This document shows, piece by piece, positions 23,100 to 31,974 of a stretch of DNA of 64,000 nt (position 1 is the stretch's first letter; each line of letters starts with the position of its first letter). Source of the DNA: Aestuariivirga litoralis (GTDB lineage Bacteria; Pseudomonadota; Alphaproteobacteria; Rhizobiales; Aestuariivirgaceae); assembly GCF_003234965.1 (NCBI RefSeq), contig NZ_QKVK01000002.1, positions 558,001 through 622,000 of the forward strand. Reading direction: 5' to 3'. Both the position numbers and the translations under genes were made by a program. The notes beneath the pieces were generated by a model. The model was not told the origin of the DNA. It searched no databases and was given only the letters and a program-made list of their open reading frames with translations.

Positions 23100-24539
23100 C
23101 TAGAACGTGCCGCCATCGATGGTGGCGTTGGGGGAGAGGTAATCGGTACCGTCGACTGCGGCCGAGAAGGCAGCCGCACCATTGCCCTTCACAAGTCCGG
23201 TCAGGGACGTGACACCCGTGCCGCCGTAGCCCACCGCCAGTGTCGAGCCATTCCAGGTACCGGTGGTGATCGTCCCCAGCGTGGTGATGGTGTTCTGGCC
23301 GACGTAGCTGGAGGCGATATCGAGGGTCGGATTGCCGGAGACGCCGTCGCCATTGGTGATGGCGATACGGTTGGCGGTCCCGGTGATGGTTCGGGCCGTG
23401 ACCGTGTTGGCCGCCGTACGGGCAATGATACCGCTGGTGGCGAGATTGAATAGCGACAGGACGTTGGAGGGCCCAAGCGCGATGTCATCGGCGTTGACCT
23501 GGATGCCTGTGCCGGCCCCGATGTCGAGGGTCGAACCGGTCTTGGTGAGGCCCGCGCCCGCCGTGACCTGGCCGGCGCCTGAGAACTGGGTGAAGGCGAG
23601 CGAGGTGGTGCCGAGCGTGACCGGTGCATTGGTGGTCAGCACCCAGCCGGTGTCGGCATTGGCCGTCCCTTCCTCAACGAAGGTGAACATGCCGGCCGTG
23701 ACCTTGGCGGAGCTGTCGGCGTCGGTCGCCCTCGTCCAGGCCCCGGCCGCCACGACGTAGATGCCATTGGCGGAAGCGGTCGACTGGTCCTTGACCAGTA
23801 CGCGGTCCCCGGCAACGAGTGCTACACCGTCCACGGTCTGGGTGGCGCTCAGCGTAATGCTGGCCGTGGTGGCGGCGCGGACCGAATCCTTCACGTCGAG
23901 CCCCTGCCGCGTCGCATCGACATAGGCCTTGGTGGCGGCATCCTGGGCGCCTGCCGGATCGGCGAGGTTGCTGATCTTCTGGGAGTTCAGGGACACCGTG
24001 GCGGTGGGTGCCGCCATCTGGTCCAGACGCGAGGTCCGGACCTGGGTGTCGAAGTCGGAGATCTTTGAAGCGGTAAGCGTCGGGATGTCGGTGGCCGAAA
24101 GGGTCGTTCCGGAAGTAACCCTCCCCTTGGCGTCGGTCGTCACCTTCGTATAGGTGCCGGCCGTGCCCACCGAGGCCAGCGTCAGGGCGATCGCCGTGGT
24201 GCCGGACCCCGACGCATCGCCTGAGATGGTGATCGTGTTGTTATCGGTGAGGTAGCCAAGCCCCTTGATGAAGGCGGTCGTTGCCAGCTTCGTCGAATTG
24301 TCGGTTCCAGTGGGTGTGGGAGCCGTGGGCGTGCCCGTGAGCGCCGGACTGTCGAGCTTTGCGAAGGTGCCCTCGCCCCCGACCGGCTTTACCGCCGTGG
24401 CATTGCCCGACCCATCGTCCCCGTAGCCGGCGTAGATCGCATTGTCGGCCATGTTGTAGGCAAGTTCGGCCGACTTGAGGCCGGTCGGCGCTCCGGCCGC
24501 ACCGGAAACGCGCCGCTTGATGCGGATGATGTTGGACAT
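23100..24539 (-). CDS. Fibre-like appendage protein
   Basis: The 479-residue protein starts MSNIIRIKRRVSGAAGAPT with LKSAELAYNMADNAIYAGY, homologous in pattern to the N-terminus of the next gene. It contains ATKAYVDATRQGLDVKDSVRA near residue 205, typical of phage tail-fibre repeats, and LAVGYGGTGVTSLTG near residue 435. It ends ATIDGGTF, resembling the end of the small collagen-like protein encoded just upstream (ALDGGNF). Beta-helical, trimeric structure is expected. Receptor or decoration role not determined. Confidence 0.7.
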   Translation of the reverse strand: MSNIIRIKRRVSGAAGAPTGLKSAELAYNMADNAIYAGYGDDGSGNATAVKPVGGEGTFAKLDSPALTGTPTAPTPTGTDNSTKLATTAFIKGLGYLTDNNTITISGDASGSGTTAIALTLASVGTAGTYTKVTTDAKGRVTSGTTLSATDIPTLTASKISDFDTQVRTSRLDQMAAPTATVSLNSQKISNLADPAGAQDAATKAYVDATRQGLDVKDSVRAATTASITLSATQTVDGVALVAGDRVLVKDQSTASANGIYVVAAGAWTRATDADSSAKVTAGMFTFVEEGTANADTGWVLTTNAPVTLGTTSLAFTQFSGAGQVTAGAGLTKTGSTLDIGAGTGIQVNADDIALGPSNVLSLFNLATSGIIARTAANTVTARTITGTANRIAITNGDGVSGNPTLDIASSYVGQNTITTLGTITTGTWNGSTLAVGYGGTGVTSLTGLVKGNGAAAFSAAVDGTDYLSPNATIDGGTF

Positions 24540-24548
24540 GAACTCTCC

Positions 24549-24752
24549 TCAGAAATTGCCGCCATCAAGGGCGATCATGGAGGTGTCGACAGCGGGACCC
24601 ATGGGACCCTGTGCCCCCGGCTGCCCGGTCTGGCCTTTGGGACCCTGGAGACCGGGGCTCGCCACCTCGATCATGTCGATGGCATCCGGGACCGTGACTT
24701 CGATGATCTGCGGGGATGCAGGAACGACGACCTCAATGATCTCCATTGTCAT
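24549..24752 (-). CDS. Short collagen-like phage protein
   Basis: The 67-residue protein has an N-terminal part with repeated IIEV/MIEV (EIIEVVVPASPQIIEVTVP), then about seven Gly-X-Y triplets (GLQGPKGQTGQPGAQGPMG), and the end MIALDGGNF. Short collagen triple helices are known in phage fibres as stiff trimeric connectors. It overlaps the upstream gene by 20 bases. The terminal DGGNF matches the ends of a neighbouring fibre, suggesting a shared docking tag. Confidence 0.65.
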   Translation of the reverse strand: MTMEIIEVVVPASPQIIEVTVPDAIDMIEVASPGLQGPKGQTGQPGAQGPMGPAVDTSMIALDGGNF

Positions 24753-25092
24753 CGTTGATCCCGTCCATCACCGTGATGCAGCCAGAGACAAGGGTGGTTT
24801 CCTCCCCCTCGATGCGCCGCTCGATCTCGTAGCGGGCGCGCAGGCGCCCCACCGGAAGCATCCGTGTCTCGGCGGGGGTCAGGTTCAGCACGATCTCGCC
24901 GGCAACAGGGTCCGGCATCGCGAGAGAACCGTCTTCAGTGGACTTGCGGATCCGCGCTGTTCCCGCCTCGGCCACGAACACAAGAACAGACCCCGTGAGG
25001 TCGACGAGGTCACCGGCGGCATCCTTGAACCGAAAAGTTCGCCGGAAACTGTTGCCGCGACGCAGGCCTGTGAGGTCATAGCTTGCCTGCAT
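24733..25092 (-). CDS. BppU-like N-terminal domain protein
   Basis: The 119-residue protein (YDLTGLRRGNSFRRTFRFKD, then DLTGSVLVFVAEAG and IVLNLTPAETRMLPVGRLRARYEIE) has the layout of the BppU N-terminal domain family, which attaches receptor-binding proteins to baseplates of lactococcal phages. Here it is a stand-alone domain directly after a head decoration gene, which may mean that it docks the following fibres to the capsid. This is inferred from order. Confidence 0.55.
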   Translation of the reverse strand: MQASYDLTGLRRGNSFRRTFRFKDAAGDLVDLTGSVLVFVAEAGTARIRKSTEDGSLAMPDPVAGEIVLNLTPAETRMLPVGRLRARYEIERRIEGEETTLVSGCITVMDGINDDNGDH

Positions 25093-25119
25093 CGCTCGAC
25101 CTCACAGTCCCTGCTTGCG

Positions 25120-25455
25120 TCAGAAGCTGCCGTTGAGTCGCACGCGGCCAGTCGTCTCGTCCGTGCCACTGCCAACCACAGACAGCGACACGCCGATCAG
25201 CGTGTTGTCGGTGGCGATCTTGGTCACGCGCTTGTTGGTATTGTCCCAGTAGACCTTGTCGCCCGGCGCCCAGGCCTGCGAGCCGATCTTGTTGAGATCG
25301 TAGACGCCCGAAGTCGCGGTTTCGACCGGGTCACCGGAGGCCGCATCATGCATCGCGATGCCGAAGATGGCGCCGACCAGCACGCCGGAACCGGAAGTGA
25401 CGGCGGCGGGAGCGACAAGGGTCACGGTCAGGCCGTGCTGAACGAAATTCTTCAT
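25120..25455 (-). CDS. DUF2190 capsid cement/decoration-like protein
   Basis: The 111-residue protein matches the DUF2190 pattern: MKNFVQHGLTVTLVAPAAVTSG at the start, VLVGAIFGIAMHDAASGDPVE, then GVYDLNKIGSQAWAPGDKVYWD. Relatives follow the capsid gene in many phages and are thought to stabilise or decorate the shell. It lies 72 bases after the capsid fusion gene, separated by a hairpin with a T run. Confidence 0.75.
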   Translation of the reverse strand: MKNFVQHGLTVTLVAPAAVTSGSGVLVGAIFGIAMHDAASGDPVETATSGVYDLNKIGSQAWAPGDKVYWDNTNKRVTKIATDNTLIGVSLSVVGSGTDETTGRVRLNGSF

Positions 25456-25473
25456 GGAGATGTCCCTCTCAAA

Positions 25474-25498
25474 AGAGCGGGCGGCACAATGGCCGCCC
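25474..25498 (-). terminator. Hairpin with T run between capsid and DUF2190 genes
   Basis: On the minus strand GGGCGGC and GCCGCCC form a 7-bp stem with a 6-base loop, followed after three bases by CTTTT. It lies in the 72-base gap between the capsid stop and the DUF2190 start. It may terminate part of the transcripts and so set the ratio of head to later gene products. Confidence 0.5.
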
Positions 25499-25527
25499 TC
25501 AGGATGGATTGATCGTCAGGTTGGGCG

Positions 25528-27615
25528 TCAGCTCAGCGCCACGCCCGGATTCTTGTAGAGGCCGCGCCAGTCGATGGCCTTGGCGCCGAAGTCGAGGCGG
25601 GCCTTGATCTCCACGCCATCAACGTCGAAGCCCATGCGGGTCTCGATGAAGACGCCATCCTGGCCCTCGAGGAAGGCGTACTCGATGGTGTCGATCGCCG
25701 TGGGGCTCGCCACGAGGTACCACGGCACCGCTCCCGAGGCCGGATCGAGCCGCGGCTCCGAGACGACCGACAGGCTGCGAATGGTGGCGGGCACCACATC
25801 GCCCACTCGCGTCGGCACGATGTTCTGGGCCAGCAGCTGTTCGGCCGCGAGTTCCAGCGAAGTGGGTACCACAAGGAAGGTCGGACGGATGTTGAGCACC
25901 GTCTTGCCGTCGAGGCCGGTCTGCTTCGACATGGCGGTACGCGCCTTGGCGAGGTTCGCGACATCGAGCGCTGTGCCAGTGCCGGCGAGGTTGCTGTGAC
26001 CGGCATGGAACAGCGACTTGCCGTCAGCCATGGCAAGGTTGGCGGTGAAGATGCTCCAGACGACGTCCGACTCGAGCGTGGCAGCGGCCGTGCCGAACAG
26101 CGAGGGCACGCGGGTGAACGCGTCGAGGTCGTCGTTGATCAGAACTTGGCGGGTGATCCCCACCACCTTGCCGTAGGTCTCGACGCGGTAGGTTTCCTTG
26201 GCCTCGCCGATGCTGCCGCGCTTGAACTCGCCGGCCTCATTGACCTTCTCGAGCTGCGGGGCCTCACCGAGCTGCAGACGCTGCACCGACTTGAAGTCGG
26301 CGACCGTCGTACGACGGGCAATCGCCTGATAGGTGCGGGGTGCCGCCTCATAGGCATCGCGGAGTGTCCTGTTGGTGACCCCCGCGAGGATCTGCGGGAA
26401 GTCGGAGCCGGTGTGGAGCGCGCGGGTGGCGATCTCGTCGCGGCCCAACCCTTTCACCCGGATACCTTCGGCCTCGAGGAAGCCGCGGGCCATTTCGATG
26501 AGGCTGAGGCCCCGCCATTCGCGCGCCGCATCGGTCAGGCGGAACTTGCCCGGCTCGAAGCGATGGAGAAGGGCAGCTTCGACGGCGGAACGGCGGGTTT
26601 CAGTCGCATCGAGATCGCCGGCACGCACATGCGGCCGGGTTTCGATGGCTGCGTCCTTCGCTGCCGCGGCATCGATGAGGAAACCACGGGCTTCGGCAAG
26701 GCTTGTACCGCGCTTTACGAGATCATCGGCCACGGCCTGATCGACGTGGAGCTTGCGGGCAGCCTCGTAGATGCCGGCGATGCGCGCACGTTCCTGGGCG
26801 AGGATCTGCTCCGGCTTGAAGGCAGGCTCCTGCGGAACGGCGCGGGTAATGGCCTCCGGAGCAGCGGCCCGCACTTCCTGCGGGGACGGCGGCGGCACGG
26901 GAGCCTCAGGGGCCGCAGCAGGCGCATCAGCCTGAGGTTCAGTACGCTCAGTCTCGGCCGCGGCCGGGGTCACTTCGGTCATGGGAGATTCCTTCTCACT
27001 GGAATTTTCGGGATTTGCCTGGCGCAGCAGGCGGCAAAGGGTCGGGGATTGATGGGAGCGAAAGCCTGCGGCGCCATCGGCGCCGATGGGAACGGCCGAG
27101 AGTTCGAGGGGCTGCCAGTCGACGGCGGTCCACGTGGGGATGGTGCCTTCCTCCTCCCGGATCTCGTAGGCGCGGACGGCGTAGCCGACCGAGACATTGC
27201 GGATGATGCCGTTCCGGACGTCCTGCCAGATCGGCTCGACATCAGCCCGGTCGCTGAAGCGCACCGTGGCGCGTCCCACGTAGCTGCCGTTCTCGCGCGC
27301 GATCCACGCCCGCTCCACGACCCCGACCACATCCTCGAGGTCGAAGGCGTCATGGGCGTTGAGCAGCGGGGCCCCGCCATTGAGGCGGGAAAGGTCGACA
27401 TGAGCGGGGTCAAGCGAGAGGATCTCCTCGTAGAGCCTGCCAGACCACGGATCGCGGCGGCGGACCGCAGCGCCTGTCGACCACACCACCTCGATGGTGC
27501 GTGTCTCGGCAATGACGGTGTCCGGCATCAGCCGCACATCCATGCGGGTCTGGAGCGGCAGCTCGCAACTGTCCGCTGCCGCCGGCATGAGCTGCGGCGG
27601 TTCCTGGTGGGTCAT
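25528..27615 (-). CDS. Prohead protease / major capsid protein fusion
   Basis: The 695-residue protein joins two functions. Residues about 30-190 form an HK97-type (U35) prohead protease, with likely catalytic His in LLNAHDAFD near residue 88 and Ser in RNVSVGYAV near residue 142. A long, charged, Pro/Ala-rich helical middle (about 205-330) could act as a scaffold. The C-terminal half is a Mu gpT-like capsid domain (WSIFTANLAMADGKSLFHAGH near residue 520, then PTFLVVPTSLELAAEQLL). Fused forms are known in phages; self-cleavage would release the capsid subunit. Confidence 0.85.
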   Translation of the reverse strand: MTHQEPPQLMPAAADSCELPLQTRMDVRLMPDTVIAETRTIEVVWSTGAAVRRRDPWSGRLYEEILSLDPAHVDLSRLNGGAPLLNAHDAFDLEDVVGVVERAWIARENGSYVGRATVRFSDRADVEPIWQDVRNGIIRNVSVGYAVRAYEIREEEGTIPTWTAVDWQPLELSAVPIGADGAAGFRSHQSPTLCRLLRQANPENSSEKESPMTEVTPAAAETERTEPQADAPAAAPEAPVPPPSPQEVRAAAPEAITRAVPQEPAFKPEQILAQERARIAGIYEAARKLHVDQAVADDLVKRGTSLAEARGFLIDAAAAKDAAIETRPHVRAGDLDATETRRSAVEAALLHRFEPGKFRLTDAAREWRGLSLIEMARGFLEAEGIRVKGLGRDEIATRALHTGSDFPQILAGVTNRTLRDAYEAAPRTYQAIARRTTVADFKSVQRLQLGEAPQLEKVNEAGEFKRGSIGEAKETYRVETYGKVVGITRQVLINDDLDAFTRVPSLFGTAAATLESDVVWSIFTANLAMADGKSLFHAGHSNLAGTGTALDVANLAKARTAMSKQTGLDGKTVLNIRPTFLVVPTSLELAAEQLLAQNIVPTRVGDVVPATIRSLSVVSEPRLDPASGAVPWYLVASPTAIDTIEYAFLEGQDGVFIETRMGFDVDGVEIKARLDFGAKAIDWRGLYKNPGVALS

Positions 27616-27630
27616 GAACCCTCCTCGTGA

Positions 27631-29115
27631 TTATAGGGTGTTGGGATCCTGAGACGGATCGGACGTGGCGGACTTCTCCTGACCGGTCTTGGTCGAGCGC
27701 CGCGGATCGGTGTCCAGTGTGATGCCGGCGGCATCGAGCTCGGCATTGGTGGCGGCAATTTCCGCCAGCACCTGCGCCGGGTCGTAGCCCTGTCGCGCGA
27801 TGGCCTCCTTCAGCGTCATCACACCCGCACGGACCGCCAGAATGTCGGCCTGGATGTCCTTCAGCGGATCGACGGCTTCAAACCTCGGTGCTGTCCACTC
27901 CGAGGTGATCTCGCCCTCAGGCAGTTTCCCGGCAGCCTGTGCCAATTCGATGAACCTCGCCCACACTGGCTGGCAGAGGCCCGGAACGATCAGCTGCCAC
28001 TGCAGCGCCTCCATGCGGCGGCGGAATTCGATGAGCCCGGCGCGGATGGAAGAATAGTTCACCTGGCTCAGGTCGCCGGTGAGGAGCTCATAGGTCAGCC
28101 CCACCCCGGCGGCGACGGCATGCAGTTGCATGCGCATATAGTCGGCATAGTCGCCATTGGCCGAAGGTGCGGCGAACTTCACATCCTTGCCGGGCTCCAG
28201 ATACTCGATCATACCAGGCTCGAAGCTCTCGATCCGGTCACCCGCGATGCCTGTCGATGGCTTGCCCAGCGTCTCCTCATCCTGCGCGCCGGTCACGAAG
28301 GCGGCAAAGCAGGCTTCTATCTTCTTACGCATCAGCTCTGCGTCATCGTAGTCGTCGAGATCGCGGAGCTTGAGGATGACGGGTGCGAACCACGGCACGC
28401 CCCGCACCTGCCCCGGACGCAATCGCTCGAACAGATGCAGCACCTGTCGCGCAGGAACCGGCCGCGATGAAACTGATCTGCCCCTGCTCTCCCCCGGGTG
28501 AACCGGAAACAGCCAGTAGGCCCGTCTGCGCCCAAAGGCGTCGAATTCGATGCCCTGAACAATGTATCCGCCATCGGCGAGATCTTCGGTCTTGCCACTG
28601 TCGAGATGGTCGGGCTCAAGCACCTGAAGCTGGAAGGGTACGGGCAAGCCGTCCTCAACCCTTCGATCCCGGAACCTGACGATGACCTCCCCGCTCTCGA
28701 CAAGGCTTCGCACGATGAGCGCCTGCAGGCCGCCGAAGTCGGTCAACCCGTCTGCATCGCAGGCTGCAGCGAACTGCACCCACAGCTGATCGGCCTGCTT
28801 CGCGGCAGCGAGCTTGCGGCTGCGGGCCCGCGGCACGATGCCGGTGCCGACCAGGTTGCTCACCAGGGCGTTCACCGCCTTGGTAGCATATGGATTGTTG
28901 CGCACCAGATCGCGGGCGCGCTCCCGAAGCCGGGAACTCGCTGGCCCGACTTCTGCATTGGCGCCGGTTCCGGCGGTCACCCAGCCATCCGTGCGCCGCC
29001 CGGCCTTTGCCCCCTCGTAGGCCCGCTGCATCAGGCGAAGCGCCTGCCGCTGGCGGACACGGCGAAGCCCGGCGGCCGGTGCAACGGCGCCGATGACCCG
29101 ATCCAGCCAGTTCAT
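27631..29115 (-). CDS. Portal protein, lambda family
   Basis: The protein starts MNWLDRVIGAVAPAAGLRRV at ATG 29115, just after the gpW stop; an upstream start at 29145 would overlap gpW. It has RARDLVRNNPYATKAVNALVSNLVGTG near residue 65 and the long central HLFERLRPGQVRGVPWFAPVI segment that marks lambda gpB-type portals. The C-terminus is charged and flexible. It forms the dodecameric ring for DNA packaging and ejection. It follows terminase and gpW and precedes the protease-capsid gene. Confidence 0.88.
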   Translation of the reverse strand: MNWLDRVIGAVAPAAGLRRVRQRQALRLMQRAYEGAKAGRRTDGWVTAGTGANAEVGPASSRLRERARDLVRNNPYATKAVNALVSNLVGTGIVPRARSRKLAAAKQADQLWVQFAAACDADGLTDFGGLQALIVRSLVESGEVIVRFRDRRVEDGLPVPFQLQVLEPDHLDSGKTEDLADGGYIVQGIEFDAFGRRRAYWLFPVHPGESRGRSVSSRPVPARQVLHLFERLRPGQVRGVPWFAPVILKLRDLDDYDDAELMRKKIEACFAAFVTGAQDEETLGKPSTGIAGDRIESFEPGMIEYLEPGKDVKFAAPSANGDYADYMRMQLHAVAAGVGLTYELLTGDLSQVNYSSIRAGLIEFRRRMEALQWQLIVPGLCQPVWARFIELAQAAGKLPEGEITSEWTAPRFEAVDPLKDIQADILAVRAGVMTLKEAIARQGYDPAQVLAEIAATNAELDAAGITLDTDPRRSTKTGQEKSATSDPSQDPNTL

Positions 29116-29122
29116 CTGAACA

Positions 29123-29326
29123 TTATCCCCGGGCAAAGGACGCAAGGCTGCGGCGCGGCGGCTTCCGGCCAGACTGAGTTTGCATTTCGGCTTCGATGGT
29201 TCGAATACGGCTCAGCAGATCGACGGCCGAACCATACTCGACGCTCCGCCCCTCGAACGAGACCCGCAAGGTGCCGCTCGCATAGGCCTTGCGCAGTGCA
29301 GCCAGTTCGGCGGCGGTCCAGCTCAT
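29123..29326 (-). CDS. gpW-like head-tail joining protein
   Basis: The 67-residue protein (MSWTAAELAALRKAYASGTL, GRSVEYGSAVDLLSRIRTIEAEM) matches the gpW family: two helices around a short beta hairpin with basic C-terminus. gpW plugs the portal after packaging in lambda. It lies immediately upstream of the portal gene. Confidence 0.75.
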   Translation of the reverse strand: MSWTAAELAALRKAYASGTLRVSFEGRSVEYGSAVDLLSRIRTIEAEMQTQSGRKPPRRSLASFARG

Positions 29327-29410
29327 GCGGTAGCTCCAGTATGATCCACATCAAGGCGGGGCGCAGCCGCACTGCCCAGTGTCGGCATCTGCAAGACATG
29401 GGATGTGCTT

Positions 29411-29644
29411 ATGGACATCGATATCAACACCGCCGTTGGGACCCTTGTACGTGCCGCCATGGGGCAGGACCCCGACAATCGGGTGACCGTGGGCCTGATC
29501 GTCGCCGTGCTGGCCCGGAAATTCGCGGTCTTTCCCGAAACTCACCTTGCGCGCCTGCTGATCCAGGCGATCCTGGACATCGGCGGCAAGGTTGATTTGT
29601 CCATTCCCGTCAGGGTTCCGGCAGACATCCGCCGGTCGGCATGA
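29411..29644 (+). CDS. Small plus-strand phage protein
   Basis: The 77-residue protein starts MDIDINTAVGTLVRAAMG at ATG 29411, opposite to the late operon and 84 bases from the gpW start. It looks like a single helical domain (RVTVGLIVAVLARK, HLARLLIQAILDIGG). A shorter relative lies outside the prophage at 3183-3365 and a weaker one may lie at 41063-41323. It precedes the cold-shock gene on the same strand. Function unknown. Confidence 0.6.
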   Translation: MDIDINTAVGTLVRAAMGQDPDNRVTVGLIVAVLARKFAVFPETHLARLLIQAILDIGGKVDLSIPVRVPADIRRSA

Positions 29645-29752
29645 GCTCCCGCAGCCGCGGCAATGTTTGACTCAGAGGCAGCTTACCTGCTTTGTTCCGG
29701 TGGCTGCTTCGGGCAGCAATGACGACACTCAGACAAGAAGAGAGATTCTGTT

Positions 29753-29962
29753 TTGGCTACAGGCAAGGTTAAGTGGTTCAACGACGCCAAGGGTTACGGC
29801 TTCATTCAGCCGGATGATGGCACCAAGGACGTCTTCGTGCACATCAGCGCCGTGGAGCGCGCCGGCCTCCGGTCCCTCCAGGAGAACCAGGCCGTGTCCT
29901 TCGAGCTGCAGACCGACCGCCGCTCCGGCAAGGTCTCGGCCGATCAGCTGCGCCCGCTCTGA
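29753..29962 (+). CDS. Cold shock (CspA-type) protein
   Basis: The 69-residue OB-fold protein has both RNA-binding motifs, KGYGFIQ (residues 13-19) and DVFVHI (26-31). It starts at TTG 29753 after an AAGAAGAGAGA stretch. CspA proteins are single-strand nucleic acid chaperones that melt mRNA structure. It is encoded on the plus strand inside the packaging module and converges on the terminase gene with a nine-base gap. The 108-base leader is long enough to carry thermoregulatory structure. It is a host-type gene carried by the phage. Confidence 0.9.
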   Translation: MATGKVKWFNDAKGYGFIQPDDGTKDVFVHISAVERAGLRSLQENQAVSFELQTDRRSGKVSADQLRPL

Positions 29963-29971
29963 CCCAGGCGT

Positions 29972-31939
29972 CTACTTGATCCAGCCGCGCCTGCGGTTGA
30001 TCCAGTTGCCATCACGCGCTCCGGATACGGGGCGCGTGTTTTGTTTCTGTGGCACGGCGCGTTCTGACCTAAGCCTTGAACCCGCGCCATCCTTCAGTTC
30101 CGTCTCCAGTGCCTCCCAGCGGTCCTCGCCCCAGCGATCAATGCCGGCAATCCACGCGGCGGCTCTCGCATAACTCCGGCAATCGAGGGCCTCGTTTCGC
30201 TCGCGGAGCTTCTGCCACTCTAGCCGCTGGAAGCCACGCTTGGTCTTCACAGTCACCAGCTGCTCGGCAACGAACTGTTTGCACCATTCGCTTTCGGCCC
30301 AGGCCGGAAGATGAATCGTGCCGGGTGGATGCGCGGTGCCTGTGCCCAATTCCTCATCCGTCGGCCGCTCGAGCCTGAGGAAGCGATAGGTCTCCGACTT
30401 GAAGGTCGAGACAGCGACGGTCCATAGCCTGACACCGCGCCGGATACGTCTGCCGCCCGCTGTCATGTCCACGTAGGTGGGGCCTGAGACCGGGCTCAGG
30501 CGGTTGAAGCCATCGACACCCTTGACGGGCGCCACCTGCTCGAAGCCCTGTCCCCGCGCCCAGGCATAGACAGCGGGCGCTTCATAGCCGGTATCGATCC
30601 CCAATCGCACAATCTGCATCGAAGTTCCGGACGCATGCCGCCAGGTCTTGGCACACAAAGCGGTCAGTTCCGACCATGCGGCCGGCCGATCGGGCCCTCC
30701 TTCGATGACAATGTGGTCGATGAGCCAGCTTTCGAGCCCCCGCCCCCAAGCCCAGACGTCGATTTCGATGCGATCCTTCTGAACATCGGCGCCGGCCGTC
30801 AGGAAGAGCGCCTTCTCCGGCACAGTTCCCGGCGTCCAACGTTCCCTTCGGTCGTAAAGGCGTTGCCAGTCCGGGGCTTCGCCCGATTCCATCCAGGTCT
30901 CACCCAGCAACACGTTCTTCGCCGTCTTCAGAGCCGCCTCATTGTGCTGGGCGTCCTCCCAACTCCGCGCGATGCCGGACCAACTGGTCCATCCGACCGG
31001 CGAATAGAGCGCCGAGAGGTGATATCCGCGGGTACGAGGGTCATTTCCGTCCGCCATGGGGCGCCATTCGCCCTTCGACATCATCTCGGTCTTGGCAGCC
31101 TCTAGGATTTGGGCGTCACAGGCCTCGCAGATGTAGTGCGCGGTCTCCGGTTTCCCTTTCTCCCAGCGCAGCCGCTCGAACTGGAGCCACTGCATCTCCC
31201 CGCAATGCGGACAGGGCACGAAATACCGCCGCTGGTCGGAGGCCTCATACTCCCGCTCGATGCGCGACAGCCCCTTGATCGTTGGTGTCGAGACCAGAAA
31301 CAGCTTCTTGCGATGCCCGAAGGTGGCGGTGCGGGCTTCGGCCAGGGCAATCGGGTCGCCCTCCCCGTCCACGTCCCCCGGATAGGCGTCGACCTCGTCG
31401 AGGAACACGTAGCGTGCCGGCATCGAGCGGAGCCCCGTGGCACTGTTGGCACCTGTAAGGACCAGTTGTCCCCCGGGAAAGCGCTTCGCAAGAACAGTAT
31501 TTCCTGAATCTCGTGAGCGAGCAGGCGCCACGATCTTCCGGAGCGCCTCGCTATCCTCGATCAGCGGGTCGATACGCTGCTGCGAATTGCGCTTCGCCAG
31601 CTCCACCGTCGGCTGGACCGCCAGGATGGGGCCTGGCGCCTGGTGGATGACGAAGCCGATGAAGTTGTTGCCGGCCTCGGTGGCTCCGGTCTGCGCCGCC
31701 TTCATGAACACCACCCGCTCGATGGGGCTCGACGGGGAGAGGTTCTCCATGATTTCGCGCATGTAGGGGGTGCGCGAGGTGCGGTACCTGCCGGCTTCTG
31801 CCGCCGCCCTCCCCGACAGCATGCGATAGCTGTCGGCCCATTCGGCGACCGTCATCAGTGGATCGGGCGTCAGGCCGTCGGCAAGGCTCCGCAGGAAGGC
31901 GGCATTGCCGGCATAATCATTGGCCATCGCCGCCCGCAT
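29972..31939 (-). CDS. Terminase large subunit, GpA family
   Basis: The protein is about 655 residues. The N-terminal ATPase has a deviant Walker A KAAQTGATEAGNN near residue 82 and Walker B RYVFLDEVD near residue 180. A Zn knuckle follows (CPHCG near 245, CEAC near 275), then the nuclease part with acidic residues (LGIDTGYEAPAVYAW near 460). This is the lambda gpA type that cuts at cos and pumps DNA into proheads. Start is ATG 31939 or 31927; a TTG at 31945 is also open. A strong hairpin lies just upstream. Confidence 0.92.
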   Translation of the reverse strand: MRAAMANDYAGNAAFLRSLADGLTPDPLMTVAEWADSYRMLSGRAAAEAGRYRTSRTPYMREIMENLSPSSPIERVVFMKAAQTGATEAGNNFIGFVIHQAPGPILAVQPTVELAKRNSQQRIDPLIEDSEALRKIVAPARSRDSGNTVLAKRFPGGQLVLTGANSATGLRSMPARYVFLDEVDAYPGDVDGEGDPIALAEARTATFGHRKKLFLVSTPTIKGLSRIEREYEASDQRRYFVPCPHCGEMQWLQFERLRWEKGKPETAHYICEACDAQILEAAKTEMMSKGEWRPMADGNDPRTRGYHLSALYSPVGWTSWSGIARSWEDAQHNEAALKTAKNVLLGETWMESGEAPDWQRLYDRRERWTPGTVPEKALFLTAGADVQKDRIEIDVWAWGRGLESWLIDHIVIEGGPDRPAAWSELTALCAKTWRHASGTSMQIVRLGIDTGYEAPAVYAWARGQGFEQVAPVKGVDGFNRLSPVSGPTYVDMTAGGRRIRRGVRLWTVAVSTFKSETYRFLRLERPTDEELGTGTAHPPGTIHLPAWAESEWCKQFVAEQLVTVKTKRGFQRLEWQKLRERNEALDCRSYARAAAWIAGIDRWGEDRWEALETELKDGAGSRLRSERAVPQKQNTRPVSGARDGNWINRRRGWIK

Positions 31940-31947
31940 TCTCAAAG

Positions 31948-31974
31948 TTCAAGATTGGAGCCTCCAATCTTGAA
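31948..31974. repeat. Perfect 12-bp inverted repeat between the terminase genes
   Basis: TTCAAGATTGGA and TCCAATCTTGAA flank a 3-base loop in the gap between the two terminase genes. On the minus transcript it puts a GGAGG at the loop, 15 or more bases before the possible starts. No T tract follows. It could hide the ribosome site or be a DNA signal; either is inference. Confidence 0.6.

Noticed and set aside
25996-27630. 544-codon open frame opposite the capsid fusion
   Set aside because: It mirrors the capsid gene in a GC-rich frame and has no recognisable fold.
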